From NCBI GenBank assembly GCA_030615145.1, contig JAUWZT010000079.1:1-13428 (forward strand): a DNA stretch of 13,428 nt, given 5' to 3'. Of this stretch, positions 5,486-12,443 are shown piece by piece. This DNA comes from Promethearchaeota archaeon. Its GTDB lineage: Archaea > Asgardarchaeota > Lokiarchaeia > Sigyniarchaeales > SOKP01. The notes below the pieces were generated by a model that worked only from the letters and a program-made list of their open reading frames with translations, was not told where the DNA came from and ran no database searches. Position 1 is the first letter of the stretch, and each line of letters starts with the position of its first letter. Made by a program: the position numbers and the translations under genes.

Positions 5486-5843
5486 TTTTGATCCTTTCTT
5501 TTTCTTTTTAATTTTTAATAGTTAAAGTTCGCTAATTTTTCATATTGGAATTTAAGCATCTCTAATTTAAAAAAATAAAAGATATCTTGGCACCTTTTTC
5601 TTATACTCTAAATATGAATTACCATATTGCTGAGAAAGTCTTTTTTCTTCACCCAAAATTCTAAAATGAAAGAATATTATGGAAATAACTACTTTTATTT
5701 TTTTTCTCTTTTTTTTATTTTTATTTTTTTTCTTGAAAGCTTTTTATTTTCAGTTATAATTCTCACTTCCAGCTTTTCTTATAAATCAGATAATAATAGT
5801 ATTAATAAAACTAATAAAAAAAAAGTTTTAGAATTATTACTCA
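5486..5843. other. 358-base gap without an intact gene
   Basis: The gap opens with a T-rich stretch (to about 5520) that would end the + strand gene. Then comes the inverted methyltransferase remnant at 5567-5692, and then long T- and A-homopolymer tracts to 5843. An open frame on + from 5627 reads only as low-complexity Phe/Ile/Ser and is not believed. Confidence 0.6.
5567..5692 (-). pseudogene. C-terminal remnant of an ICMT-like methyltransferase
   Basis: On the minus strand 41 codons end at TAA 5569-5567 and contain FRILGEEKRLSQQYG and SYLEYKKKVPRYL. This matches the end of the superfamily (EE-[KR]-L-x3-[FY]-G-x2-Y-x2-Y-K-K-x-P) and aligns with the neighbour's EEKQLEKLFGEKYLAYKKKTPK. The frame upstream falls into A-rich sequence with stops, and the SAM-binding RNP motif is absent. 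It looks like the surviving tail of a second, inverted copy or of an older related gene. Confidence 0.6.
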
Positions 5844-6740
5844 TTAATTCCGTTTCTTTCTTAGCGTGAAAATAAATGCAAGCAGCAAGGGAATCGTTGT
5901 AAAAAGCATAAGCAAACTCAAATGGAAAAGACCGAAAGCGAGACTAAAAATCACGTAGAAATAAGCGATAAATAATAGAATCGTTGGAGGGATTAGGTCA
6001 AACCATTGATTATGTTTTAAGTTTCCATTCTTCCTTACGATCGTTCCCGCAGTAAATACGACGGTAAAAAGCATCCAAATCAATAGAATTATCCAATTCA
6101 AGTCATATATAAATGGTATTCTGCAAATCGTTCCTACAACATATAAAACTCCCATTGCTATTGGTACTACAACCAAACATGTATATAATTTTCGACCTAA
6201 GGAGTTGCTCTCATCTATTTCATTAATAGTTAATAATTGAAATTTTTTGCTCTCTTTATTCCGGCCTAACCCATATGGTATTAAATAAGCGATTGGAATG
6301 AAAAACCAACCAATAAAATTAAACCCGGGAACGCTAAAATAGCCTCCACCTTGATACGACCAAGTCCACATTCCGAATTCAACAGCAATTGGGTCCATAC
6401 CCCAATCTAAACTAAGGGCTATTAAAGTAGTGGTAAGTATTCGTTGCCATAAAGAAAGCTTTAAACGTTCGCCAATTATCATAGCACTATAGATGATCCC
6501 TACCCAAGCAAAAGTAATTGATAAGGGAATAACCCCTAAAATCATGACGGCCTCCGAGGCGTATACATAATTCCCAGAATCAACTCCCATAAATTCCAAC
6601 AAGAATCCAAAAGCGAATAATGTTATTAACATTAATAATCGTTGTACACGGTTTTCGCGCGCATCAAGTAATGCGTGAATAATTGCCAATCCACACATGA
6701 CATATCCAACAAAAGCGGGAAGTATTTCGAATAATGACAT
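5844..6740 (-). CDS. Carotenoid biosynthesis / bisanhydrobacterioruberin hydratase-like membrane protein
   Basis: This 298-residue protein is almost wholly hydrophobic, with about seven to eight transmembrane helices. The stretch LDWGMDPIAVEFGMWTW (111-127), followed by GGYFSVPGFNFIGWF (132-146), is the hallmark of the CruF/DUF422 carotenoid family. In that family the Asp and aromatic residues sit at the membrane site that hydrates the end of a C50 or similar carotenoid. Haloarchaeal relatives (CruF) complete bacterioruberin synthesis. No other carotenoid gene is in the window, so the product carotenoid is unknown. The exchanger gene lies upstream on the same strand, but a 91-base gap with a TATA-like word (CATTTAAATATG on the minus strand, 6804-6793) suggests its own promoter. 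Confidence 0.78.
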   Translation of the reverse strand: MSLFEILPAFVGYVMCGLAIIHALLDARENRVQRLLMLITLFAFGFLLEFMGVDSGNYVYASEAVMILGVIPLSITFAWVGIIYSAMIIGERLKLSLWQRILTTTLIALSLDWGMDPIAVEFGMWTWSYQGGGYFSVPGFNFIGWFFIPIAYLIPYGLGRNKESKKFQLLTINEIDESNSLGRKLYTCLVVVPIAMGVLYVVGTICRIPFIYDLNWIILLIWMLFTVVFTAGTIVRKNGNLKHNQWFDLIPPTILLFIAYFYVIFSLAFGLFHLSLLMLFTTIPLLLAFIFTLRKKRN

Positions 6741-6831
6741 TTTAATATTGCACTCTATGAATATTTTATTATGTGAATAATAGATATCAATTCATATTTA
6801 AATGATTATAAAGATGGTTCCAATTATAATG

Positions 6832-7851
6832 TTATATTTGAAAGAATAATAATTTCACGATTACGTATATGAAATAAAACCCAATTAAGAACGCTCCTTC
6901 CCATTTTTTCAAAGTTTTCTGGGTCCATAGTAGATATAATGTAATTGCTAAAGCTAAAAAGAGAACCGGAAGATCGAAAATCAGAATTACCATCGGTACG
7001 TTAAAACTAATTATTATTGCTCCTGAACCTGTAGCTAATAAGATATCACATATATTGGAGCCTAGTATATCACCGATAGCGATTCCATAAGACCCTCTCC
7101 TTATAGCCGTTAAATCAGCTACTAGTTCTGGCAAACTTGTGCCAAAGCCAACGATTAATATTCCTATGACGTTTTCGGGAATGTTAAACTCCCTCGCTAA
7201 ATCGTGAGAAGAGAGTAATGTGAATTCTGCTGCGACTAATAAAATTAGAAGACCAATTAAAGTAAAACTTATATCTTTAAAAAGGGACTTGCTTTTGTGA
7301 GGGATCTCAATTGGGTCAAAACTTATAGGATCTAGGCGTTCTTTATCAGCTAGGCGAACTTCCGGTTTAGCTCTTGCCAAATGCGTTTCGCTCCAGATTA
7401 TTAATATGAGGTATAAGAAATATGAAATTATCATTAATAGCGCTTCAAATTGACTAATAATTCCATCAAGGGAGAAAATAAGAAAAATCAATAGAGAGAT
7501 GAAAAGCATAGGACCTTCTCTTCTCAATTCCCACTTACTAACGAAGAGCGGCTGACTCACCGCTAAAATTCCAATAATTAAAGTGATTTGAGTTAAAAAA
7601 GAACCTACTTTATTTCCAATGACTATTCCATCAATATTTGGATCTATGCCTAAAAGCTTATCAAAACCGCCCATTACGCTCACGGCAATTTCGGGTAAAC
7701 TGGTCCCAATCGCTAAAATCGTGAGACCCACCATTATATGGCTAATATGTAAGCGATCGGCAATATTTTCGAGTCCGATTATTATGAATTTTGATCCTAT
7801 GTACAGCCCGATAAAGCCTATTATCAAAAATACAATAGAAATTAAAATCAT
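6832..7851 (-). CDS. CaCA-family Na+/Ca2+ (cation/H+) antiporter
   Basis: The 339-residue protein carries both alpha repeats of the calcium/cation antiporter family in inverted topology, with about ten transmembrane helices. Alpha-1 is GLTILAIGTSLPEIAVS (42-58) plus IGNKVGS (78-84). Alpha-2 is GILIVGFGTSLPELVADL (230-247) plus IGDILGSNICDI (259-270). The Glu of each GTSLPE (E54, E242) coordinates the cation. Between the halves lies a cytoplasmic loop (about 155-192) that is charged and short. Alpha-1 lacks the Asn of the usual GSN motif (it reads GSF), which may change selectivity. It probably exports Ca2+ in exchange for Na+ or H+. Codon use is ordinary, and no Shine-Dalgarno site is seen before the ATG at 7851. 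Confidence 0.9.
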   Translation of the reverse strand: MILISIVFLIIGFIGLYIGSKFIIIGLENIADRLHISHIMVGLTILAIGTSLPEIAVSVMGGFDKLLGIDPNIDGIVIGNKVGSFLTQITLIIGILAVSQPLFVSKWELRREGPMLFISLLIFLIFSLDGIISQFEALLMIISYFLYLILIIWSETHLARAKPEVRLADKERLDPISFDPIEIPHKSKSLFKDISFTLIGLLILLVAAEFTLLSSHDLAREFNIPENVIGILIVGFGTSLPELVADLTAIRRGSYGIAIGDILGSNICDILLATGSGAIIISFNVPMVILIFDLPVLFLALAITLYLLWTQKTLKKWEGAFLIGFYFIYVIVKLLFFQI

Positions 7852-7905
7852 TGCTAGTTTGTAAAAAATACATCATTTAAAAAGTTTTAATATGAGAATA
7901 AATAA

Positions 7906-7915
7906 CTTTAAATCC
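7906..7915 (+). promoter_or_regulatory. TATA-like box CTTTAAATCC for the F420 reductase gene
   Basis: It lies about 60 bases before the start at 7975 and would give a leader of 30-35 bases. The mirrored word on the minus strand could also serve the antiporter, so direction is uncertain. Confidence 0.35.
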
Positions 7916-7974
7916 TTCTTAAGACATATTAGTAAGAATAAAAAAAATTTTAACTTTGTTTTGAAGGCAATATA

Positions 7975-8532
7975 TTGACATCCTCAAATAAGATTAAATC
8001 AAGTGAAGAACTTTTACCAAGACCAGGTTCTCCGCTTTATAATTTATATCACGAAGATGAGAATATTAGGAAAAAAACGCTTAAAAAGTGGAAAATATTA
8101 AATAAATTCCTAGTCCTCCCTTTATATCGACTAAGAATTTTCCCTCTTCTTGGCTTTGGGAGAATATTTCTCATTCTATCGACAAAAGGAAGAATAACTG
8201 GAAAAAAAAGGAGGACGCCCTTAGAATACCATTGGATAGATGGAGTTATAACGATCTTCTCTGGTAGAGGAGAAGATGCGGGGTGGATAAAAAATATGCG
8301 TGTTTATCCAGACGCGATATCGGTAAGACACGGCTTCCACCGATTCCAACCGCAATTAGAATTTGTAACTGATGAGGATCAAAAGCTCAATGTTATGAAA
8401 TGGTACGTGGTAAACCATGGAAGGTCAGCAAAAATGCTTTTCGGTTGGAATCCGAAAATTGACGATCCAGAAACCACCGATTTCTCAAATCTGTTGAATA
8501 TGATGACAATAATTAGGTTGCATCCGAAATAA
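7975..8532 (+). CDS. F420H2-dependent quinone-reductase-like protein (DDN/nitroreductase family)
   Basis: The 185-residue protein matches the deazaflavin-dependent nitroreductase family (split barrel). TKGRITGKKRRTPLEYH (70-86) is the F420 phosphate-binding signature [TS]xGRxSGxxRxxPL. GVITIFSGRGEDAGWIKNMRVYPDAISVR (90-118) is the core that places W104 and the usual N-[LM]-x3-P segment. Relatives use F420H2 to reduce quinones or nitro compounds, so this is likely an F420-dependent reductase of unknown substrate. The start TTG 7975 is backed by GAAGG (7963-7967) with 7-base spacing, and no ATG is nearby in frame. The extended N-terminus (1-55) holds a basic, partly hydrophobic helix that may touch the membrane. 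The flavodoxin gene follows 99 bases later. Confidence 0.82.
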   Translation: MTSSNKIKSSEELLPRPGSPLYNLYHEDENIRKKTLKKWKILNKFLVLPLYRLRIFPLLGFGRIFLILSTKGRITGKKRRTPLEYHWIDGVITIFSGRGEDAGWIKNMRVYPDAISVRHGFHRFQPQLEFVTDEDQKLNVMKWYVVNHGRSAKMLFGWNPKIDDPETTDFSNLLNMMTIIRLHPK

Positions 8533-8553
8533 AAAGAGAAATTAAGTTAAGAA

Positions 8554-8569
8554 TTTTTCATATGAAAAA
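8554..8569. repeat. Perfect 16-base palindrome
   Basis: TTTTTCATATGAAAAA lies 21 bases after the F420 reductase stop and 62 bases before the flavodoxin start. As RNA it would make a weak A-U stem; as DNA it could be a dimer-binding operator for the flavodoxin gene. Role unproven. Confidence 0.35.
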
Positions 8570-8631
8570 GACTGATTTTATTAATTATTACCAATAGTTT
8601 TTTAAGTTTTTAGAGAAATAAATCATTTATT

Positions 8632-9105
8632 ATGAACTGTTTATTGGTATTTTATTCAAGAACGGGTAATACTAAAAAAATTGCTGAATTGCTTTCGACA
8701 GAAATGAACTGTGAATATGAAGAAATTCTTGATACTAAAAAGCGAAAAGGATTTATTATTGGCTTTATAAAATCAGGCTTTGCTGCTACAAGGGAAAAAT
8801 TGACAATTATTAAAGAAATCCAGAAAGATCCTAAATTATACGACCTAGTTATTCTCGGAACTCCTATTTGGAACAAGAGAATGACTCCAGCAATAAGAAC
8901 ATATATTACTGAAAATAAAAACCGATTTAAAAGCGTAGCTTTTTATTGCACTATGGGTGGGAAAGGTGGGCCTCAAACTTTTGAAAGCATGACAAAATTA
9001 TGCGAGAAGACACCAGTATCAACGCTTGAAATAACTAAAAAAGAAATTAAGAATGAGCTTCATTTAGACAAAATCAAGAATTTTTCTCAACAATTTAAGT
9101 CTTAA
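8632..9105 (+). CDS. Flavodoxin-like FMN electron-transfer protein
   Basis: The 157-residue protein is a single flavodoxin domain. The FMN phosphate loop is SRTGNTKKIA (9-18). The second isoalloxazine-contact region is VILGTPIWNKRMTPAIRTY (73-91), with W80 positioned to stack on FMN. The third loop, CTMGGKGG (106-113), is Gly-rich as in flavodoxins of anaerobes. It is cytoplasmic and probably shuttles electrons between redox enzymes; partners cannot be named from sequence. A T-rich TATA-like word near 8598-8606 suggests a short leader or leaderless mRNA. No Shine-Dalgarno site is visible. Its end meets the coiled-coil gene tail to tail. Confidence 0.87.
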   Translation: MNCLLVFYSRTGNTKKIAELLSTEMNCEYEEILDTKKRKGFIIGFIKSGFAATREKLTIIKEIQKDPKLYDLVILGTPIWNKRMTPAIRTYITENKNRFKSVAFYCTMGGKGGPQTFESMTKLCEKTPVSTLEITKKEIKNELHLDKIKNFSQQFKS

Positions 9106-9110
9106 AGATT

Positions 9111-9135
9111 AGTAAAATAAATTTTAATTTTTACT
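9111..9135. terminator. Hairpin between convergent genes
   Basis: AGTAAAA (9111-9117) pairs with TTTTACT (9129-9135) around an A/T loop. It lies between the flavodoxin stop (9105) and the coiled-coil gene stop (9151). Being pure A/T apart from the ends, it is a weaker terminator candidate. Confidence 0.3.
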
Positions 9136-9150
9136 CTAAAAAATCGCTTT

Positions 9151-10395
9151 TTATTTATGCCATTCTGCTCCGCATTGACCGCATTTATACATTTTAGCGT
9201 ATATCTTTGGATAAGTGTATATTAATCTGGTTTTATCGTCAACTTCACGAATTTGCGCTTTATTAGTATTTCCACAATTTGGACACTTTTTTTTGCGCGT
9301 GACTGCTTCTTCAGAAGTAGCAATCGGTATTTCGATCTCTTTCAATAATTCTTTGGGTTCTGAAGTTTGGCTTAAATCCGTCTTTGTATCAGTTGGTATC
9401 AAATCACTTATTATTTCTGGCTCTAGTGGTAAAACTTCTGTTTGTTCTTTTGCCTTCTCTTGCTTTACTTCTAAATCAACTTCTGAAGCTTTTTCAGTTT
9501 TTGATGATGTATCTTTTAAAACTGCTGGCTGTTCTCTTTTTGGCACCTTCATCGCAGTTATAGTTTTAGCTAACAAAAGCGTATCTTTTTCTTTAAGATT
9601 TATGTTTTCTTTTTTTAGCTCTTCGATTTTATCCTTTAAATCGGATACTCTCTCTTCTTTTTTGGAAAATTTAAATATCTCAGTCTTTGCGGCTTTTATT
9701 TCTTTTTTTAATTGTTGTTTTTCTTCTTTTAATTCTATATTTCTGTTCTCTAAGCTCTCTAAAGCTTTCTCTAATTCAATAACAGAACTTTGCTTGCTTT
9801 TTAATGTATGAATGTTATCTTCGAGTAATTTTTTACTTCTTTCAAAATCGATAAGTTGTCTTTTTAACCCGTAAATTTCAGTTTCCAATTGTTCCACTTT
9901 AGAACTTTCAGATTTTAAGTCCGTTGAGCTTTCAGTCAGTAATTTATTTTCTTTTTCTAATTCAGAGATTTTTTCGTTTAACGATTTAATCATACCCTCT
10001 AATCTACCGTAATCTTCAATCAGATTATTAAGCGAATTTTGAGTTTTTATTAAAACTTGGTCTTTAACAGAGTCAGTAAAAGTATCTCTAACATTTTCTA
10101 ATTCGAGATTTATCTCTTCCATTTTCTGTTGTAGAGCCTCCTTCTCACGAACTTTTCCTGCTAGCTCTTGCTTCTGTGAAGCGATTAAACCTTTTAAAAT
10201 ATATATTTCTTCAGATTCCTTAAATTCTTCAGCAAGCTTCACAGAATCAATTTTAGCTAAAGATGTTTTCTCTTTTAACTTTTTATTTAACTTAACGATC
10301 TCGCGCTTCAGGGTTTCAACATTTTCTTCCAACTGAGCTCGAGTTTTTTCGTCTTCTTCAGCCATCTCTATTAAATCTTTTAAATTTTTACTCAT
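9151..10395 (-). CDS. Long coiled-coil protein with C-terminal zinc ribbon
   Basis: Residues 1-275 are almost continuous heptad-type coiled coil rich in Glu, Lys and Leu (for example KREIVKLNKKLKEK at 30-43 and ELEKENKLLTESS at 145-157). A low-complexity Pro/Thr/Glu linker follows (285-365). The last 44 residues form a zinc ribbon: CPNC (371-374), then CGQC (405-408) with WH at the end, four Cys positioned to bind one zinc. I recall Asgard genomes having similar coiled-coil plus zinc-ribbon proteins, but no function is established. The layout suggests a scaffold or tether whose ribbon binds protein or nucleic acid. No signal peptide is seen. The gene is divergent from the Rab-like GTPase with a 143-base gap, so they may be co-regulated, and a GTPase/coiled-coil partnership (as with tethers or effectors) is only a guess. 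Confidence 0.82.
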   Translation of the reverse strand: MSKNLKDLIEMAEEDEKTRAQLEENVETLKREIVKLNKKLKEKTSLAKIDSVKLAEEFKESEEIYILKGLIASQKQELAGKVREKEALQQKMEEINLELENVRDTFTDSVKDQVLIKTQNSLNNLIEDYGRLEGMIKSLNEKISELEKENKLLTESSTDLKSESSKVEQLETEIYGLKRQLIDFERSKKLLEDNIHTLKSKQSSVIELEKALESLENRNIELKEEKQQLKKEIKAAKTEIFKFSKKEERVSDLKDKIEELKKENINLKEKDTLLLAKTITAMKVPKREQPAVLKDTSSKTEKASEVDLEVKQEKAKEQTEVLPLEPEIISDLIPTDTKTDLSQTSEPKELLKEIEIPIATSEEAVTRKKKCPNCGNTNKAQIREVDDKTRLIYTYPKIYAKMYKCGQCGAEWHK

Positions 10396-10492
10396 AGTAA
10401 AAAGTCGAAGTTTGTTGATTAATTACTTTATTCTTTTTAAAATAATAACTTACTCTTAAAATAAATTTATGCTTAAATATAAAATTATAAAC

Positions 10493-10500
10493 TTTATATC
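10493..10500 (+). promoter_or_regulatory. TATA box for the small GTPase gene
   Basis: TTTATATC lies about 39 bases before the ATG; TTAAATATAAAA at 10473-10484 is an alternative. The gap also has to hold the promoter of the divergent coiled-coil gene. Confidence 0.4.
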
Positions 10501-10538
10501 ACAATTAAAATTAGGCATATCTGTTAAGCAAGTCAAAA

Positions 10539-11084
10539 ATGGTTGTATACAACAAGTTCTTTTATAAAGTGTGTATTGTCGGAGATTCTGAAGTAGGAAA
10601 AACTACTCTGCTAAATCAATATCTAAAGAGAAGATTTGTCCTTGATGCTCAAAGAACGATTGGTTCTAACTTTTTTGTGAAATATGTCAAAATCCCCAAC
10701 GTTCAGAATGTATTGACATTACAAGTTTGGGATTTAGCTGGACAACCTCGTTTTAGATGGGTTAGATACGCGTTTTATAAAGGTGCGAAAGGAATTGTAT
10801 ATACATTCGATTTAACGCGTAGAGAAACGTTTGATAGTTTATTAACCTGGAAAGAAGAAGTTGAGAGTAAAATAGGCGTGCAACCAAATATACTAGTAGG
10901 GAACAAGCTTGATTTGCTAAATCATGAAAATAGGATTATTAAACTGGGAGATACCAATAACCTCAAACAAGTATTGACTGCTCGCGAATATTATGAAACA
11001 AGCGCGAAACTTGGCACTAAAGTAGACGATGTATTTTCTAAATTAGCTTTAGAAATGTATAAAGTAACTAATGAGAACGAATAA
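10539..11084 (+). CDS. Rab/Ras-like small GTPase
   Basis: All five G motifs are intact: G1 GDSEVGKT (15-22), G2 Thr (T40, in RTIGSNF), G3 DLAGQ (65-69, with catalytic Q69), G4 NKLD (122-125) and G5 ETSAK (153-157). At 181 residues it is a standard Ras-superfamily G domain, and WDLAGQPRFRWVRYAFYKGAKG follows Rab-type switch II. Unlike eukaryotic Rabs it has no C-terminal Cys for prenylation and ends in acidic residues (TNENE), so it should be cytosolic or recruited through partners. Asgard genomes have many such GTPases, and their pathways are unknown. It is probably a molecular switch in trafficking or cytoskeleton-like processes. The ATG has no strong Shine-Dalgarno site. Confidence 0.93.
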   Translation: MVVYNKFFYKVCIVGDSEVGKTTLLNQYLKRRFVLDAQRTIGSNFFVKYVKIPNVQNVLTLQVWDLAGQPRFRWVRYAFYKGAKGIVYTFDLTRRETFDSLLTWKEEVESKIGVQPNILVGNKLDLLNHENRIIKLGDTNNLKQVLTAREYYETSAKLGTKVDDVFSKLALEMYKVTNENE

Positions 11085-11125
11085 CTACTAAAATGATCTT
11101 TTTTTTTTTGACAAAAATGGAAAAA

Positions 11126-11134
11126 TTTAAATAA
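11126..11134 (+). promoter_or_regulatory. TATA box for the 11205 gene
   Basis: TTTAAATAA is about 70 bases before the ATG, giving a leader of roughly 45 bases with the GAGGTGA site at 11191-11197. Confidence 0.5.
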
Positions 11135-11204
11135 TTATTAAAAATACATAAAGATTGTTTTGAAATTCAAAACATTTGAACTTTATTAATGAGGTGAAAA
11201 AAGA

Positions 11205-11510
11205 ATGATCTATATGATAACTACATCTTATCCCAATCACAAATCAATTGAAGTAGCGAAATTGTATTTAAAACAGCCGAGAAAAGTACAATATGTGAAA
11301 AAATGGCGTATTTTCAATACTTACGCTGGAAATGATGGTCTGAAGCAATATCATTTAATTTATACTGAGAAGGAAAAAGCAGAAGATGCTTTTATGGCAA
11401 TCAGTAAATATTTTATGCCATTTCATCAAATTGAAGGTTATCACATTCAGATTGAATCCTTAATAGGTGTATCTGATGGTTATAACTTAATAGGGATGAA
11501 ATGGGAGTAA
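11205..11510 (+). CDS. Unrecognised 101-residue protein, paralogue of the gene at 11682
   Basis: I do not know a function. The protein is short and soluble with alternating strand and helix content: YMITTSYPNHKSIEVAK (3-19), then YVKKWRIFNTYAG, then YHLIYT, a helix EKAEDAFMAISKYF, and finally IEGYHIQIESLIG. This order suggests a ferredoxin-like alpha/beta (dimeric barrel) fold, by inference only. It aligns over its full length with the convergent gene product (shared HK near residue 13, K-Y/SY, F-x-IEGY-x-x-x-IE, LIG). The start is strongly supported by GAGGTGA (11191-11197) seven bases before ATG 11205. No membrane segment, signal peptide or metal motif is visible. Confidence 0.75.
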   Translation: MIYMITTSYPNHKSIEVAKLYLKQPRKVQYVKKWRIFNTYAGNDGLKQYHLIYTEKEKAEDAFMAISKYFMPFHQIEGYHIQIESLIGVSDGYNLIGMKWE

Positions 11511-11636
11511 TATTAAATCGTACTAAAAAATCTAAACATCTTTTTTTTTTATATTTTTAAAGCATCATTAAGTTATTAAAGATTTACTATAGAGTCTTGA
11601 TGTGGTTAAACTCAAGTTTTATAATTTTTGAATAAG

Positions 11637-11660
11637 AAAAAAAAAATTTAAGAATTTTTT
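11637..11660 (-). terminator. Terminator candidate downstream of the 11682 gene
   Basis: AAAAAATT (11641-11648), TAAG, AATTTTTT (11653-11660) form a perfect stem. Read on the minus strand it ends in a run of about ten T (11646 to 11637). It lies 22 bases past the minus gene's stop. The + strand gene has its own T-run at about 11541-11549. Confidence 0.45.
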
Positions 11661-11681
11661 AATTAGTAGTTTTTTTGGTTC

Positions 11682-11978
11682 TTAACCGAGTCCTATTAAA
11701 GCTAAAGCATCTTTTGCAGTCAATAAAAGCTCTATTGTAAATCTATATCCTTCAATTCCAAAATAACCCGTATATCTCTTTGTCATTGCGACATATCCTT
11801 CGTGAGCTTTATCATCTGGAACTTCACATAGACTGTAAGATTTAAGATCACTACTAGGCACTACGAAAATAAAGAGTTGTTTAACGAAATCGGGTAATTT
11901 AGGTAGATTCTGAAACGCTTTTCCTATCTCAGCCGCCTTATGGGGCGGAAATGTAGCTGTAGCTAAAAAATAAGTCAT
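11682..11978 (-). CDS. Unrecognised 98-residue protein, paralogue of the gene at 11205
   Basis: It has no known function. Its composition and strand/helix order match the convergent gene, with the same landmarks: PPHKAAEIGKAF (near 10-21), FVKQLFIFVV, KSYSLCEVPDDKAHEGYVAM, and FGIEGYRFTIELLLT. I place the start at ATG 11978. The in-frame GTG at 11987 (adding M-K-L) is part of the Shine-Dalgarno site AGGTGA (11989-11984), which stands 5 bases before this ATG, and this start also brings the protein into line with its paralogue. TTTAAATAC on the minus strand (12061-12053) is a good TATA box. The two genes face each other across 171 bases, as after an inverted duplication, but their DNA has diverged fully. 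Confidence 0.75.
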   Translation of the reverse strand: MTYFLATATFPPHKAAEIGKAFQNLPKLPDFVKQLFIFVVPSSDLKSYSLCEVPDDKAHEGYVAMTKRYTGYFGIEGYRFTIELLLTAKDALALIGLG

Positions 11979-11983
11979 TAATT

Positions 11984-11989
11984 TCACCT
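11984..11989 (-). promoter_or_regulatory. Shine-Dalgarno site AGGTGA that decides the 11978 start
   Basis: AGGTGA is followed by 5 bases and ATG 11978. The upstream in-frame GTG is inside this site, so it is not the start. Confidence 0.6.
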
Positions 11990-12052
11990 TTTAAATTTAT
12001 TTTTTATTATTTTTACATTAGATTTTAGAGCAAGATATAATTCAATTAGTGA

Positions 12053-12061
12053 GTATTTAAA
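12053..12061 (-). promoter_or_regulatory. TATA box TTTAAATAC for the 11682-11978 gene
   Basis: It is the exact 9-mer seen before the cupin (462) and selenoprotein (4486) genes, and it would give a leader of about 50 bases. Confidence 0.5.
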
Positions 12062-12443
12062 TTTTTACAAGATTTTACAAAAGAGTCAAATCAAAAAATG
12101 TTTGATTTGATGTTGAATTTGGAATTGAAGTAAAAACAGTAGAGAATAATATTAAAAGATAATTTTATATTACTTTAAAGAGGTATTTTTTGCAATTTGT
12201 TGATTTGAAGTAACATAATAGGGATTTTTCTTCTAATAGCTATGGACTTTCTGTCTATTGAACAAATAGATTTCAAGTGGAATATTAAAACAATCTGCCC
12301 CTGATGAATCTAAGCCAATTAAGCTGAAAAAAAGTAATAACTTTGATATACACTATTTCTGGGACCACTTTGGGATTAAACCAATTTATATTATTCCTAA
12401 AAGGTAAAATATCAAGTTGAATTTAGCGAAAAATAAAAATTCT
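12062..12443. other. Gap of about 380 bases with only a possible gene remnant
   Basis: No convincing gene was found. On + a 45-codon open stretch (12270-12407) between TAG and TAA reads with protein-like composition, including HYFWDHFGIKPIYIIPK near its end. This faintly resembles the tail of a DDE transposase, but it lacks a start and enough length to say so. The rest is A/T-rich without clear signals. Confidence 0.4.
12270..12407 (+). pseudogene. Possible remnant of an unknown (transposase-like?) gene
   Basis: A 45-codon open stretch ends at TAA 12405-12407 with no start codon, bounded upstream by TAG 12267-12269. Its tail WDHFGIKPIYIIPKR recalls the [HY]-G-[IF]-K-P-x-I-P segment of some DDE transposases. 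The match is short and the stretch could be chance. Confidence 0.2.

Noticed and set aside
5627..5869. Open frame on + with many Phe/Ile/Ser codons
   Set aside because: Low-complexity homopolymer sequence, runs antisense to the remnant and into the carotenoid gene, no ribosome site.
9215..9811. 198-codon open frame on + inside the coiled-coil gene
   Set aside because: It is antisense to a well-formed coiled-coil and zinc-ribbon coding region; its Ser/Phe-rich sequence is the expected shadow of Glu/Lys-rich codons.
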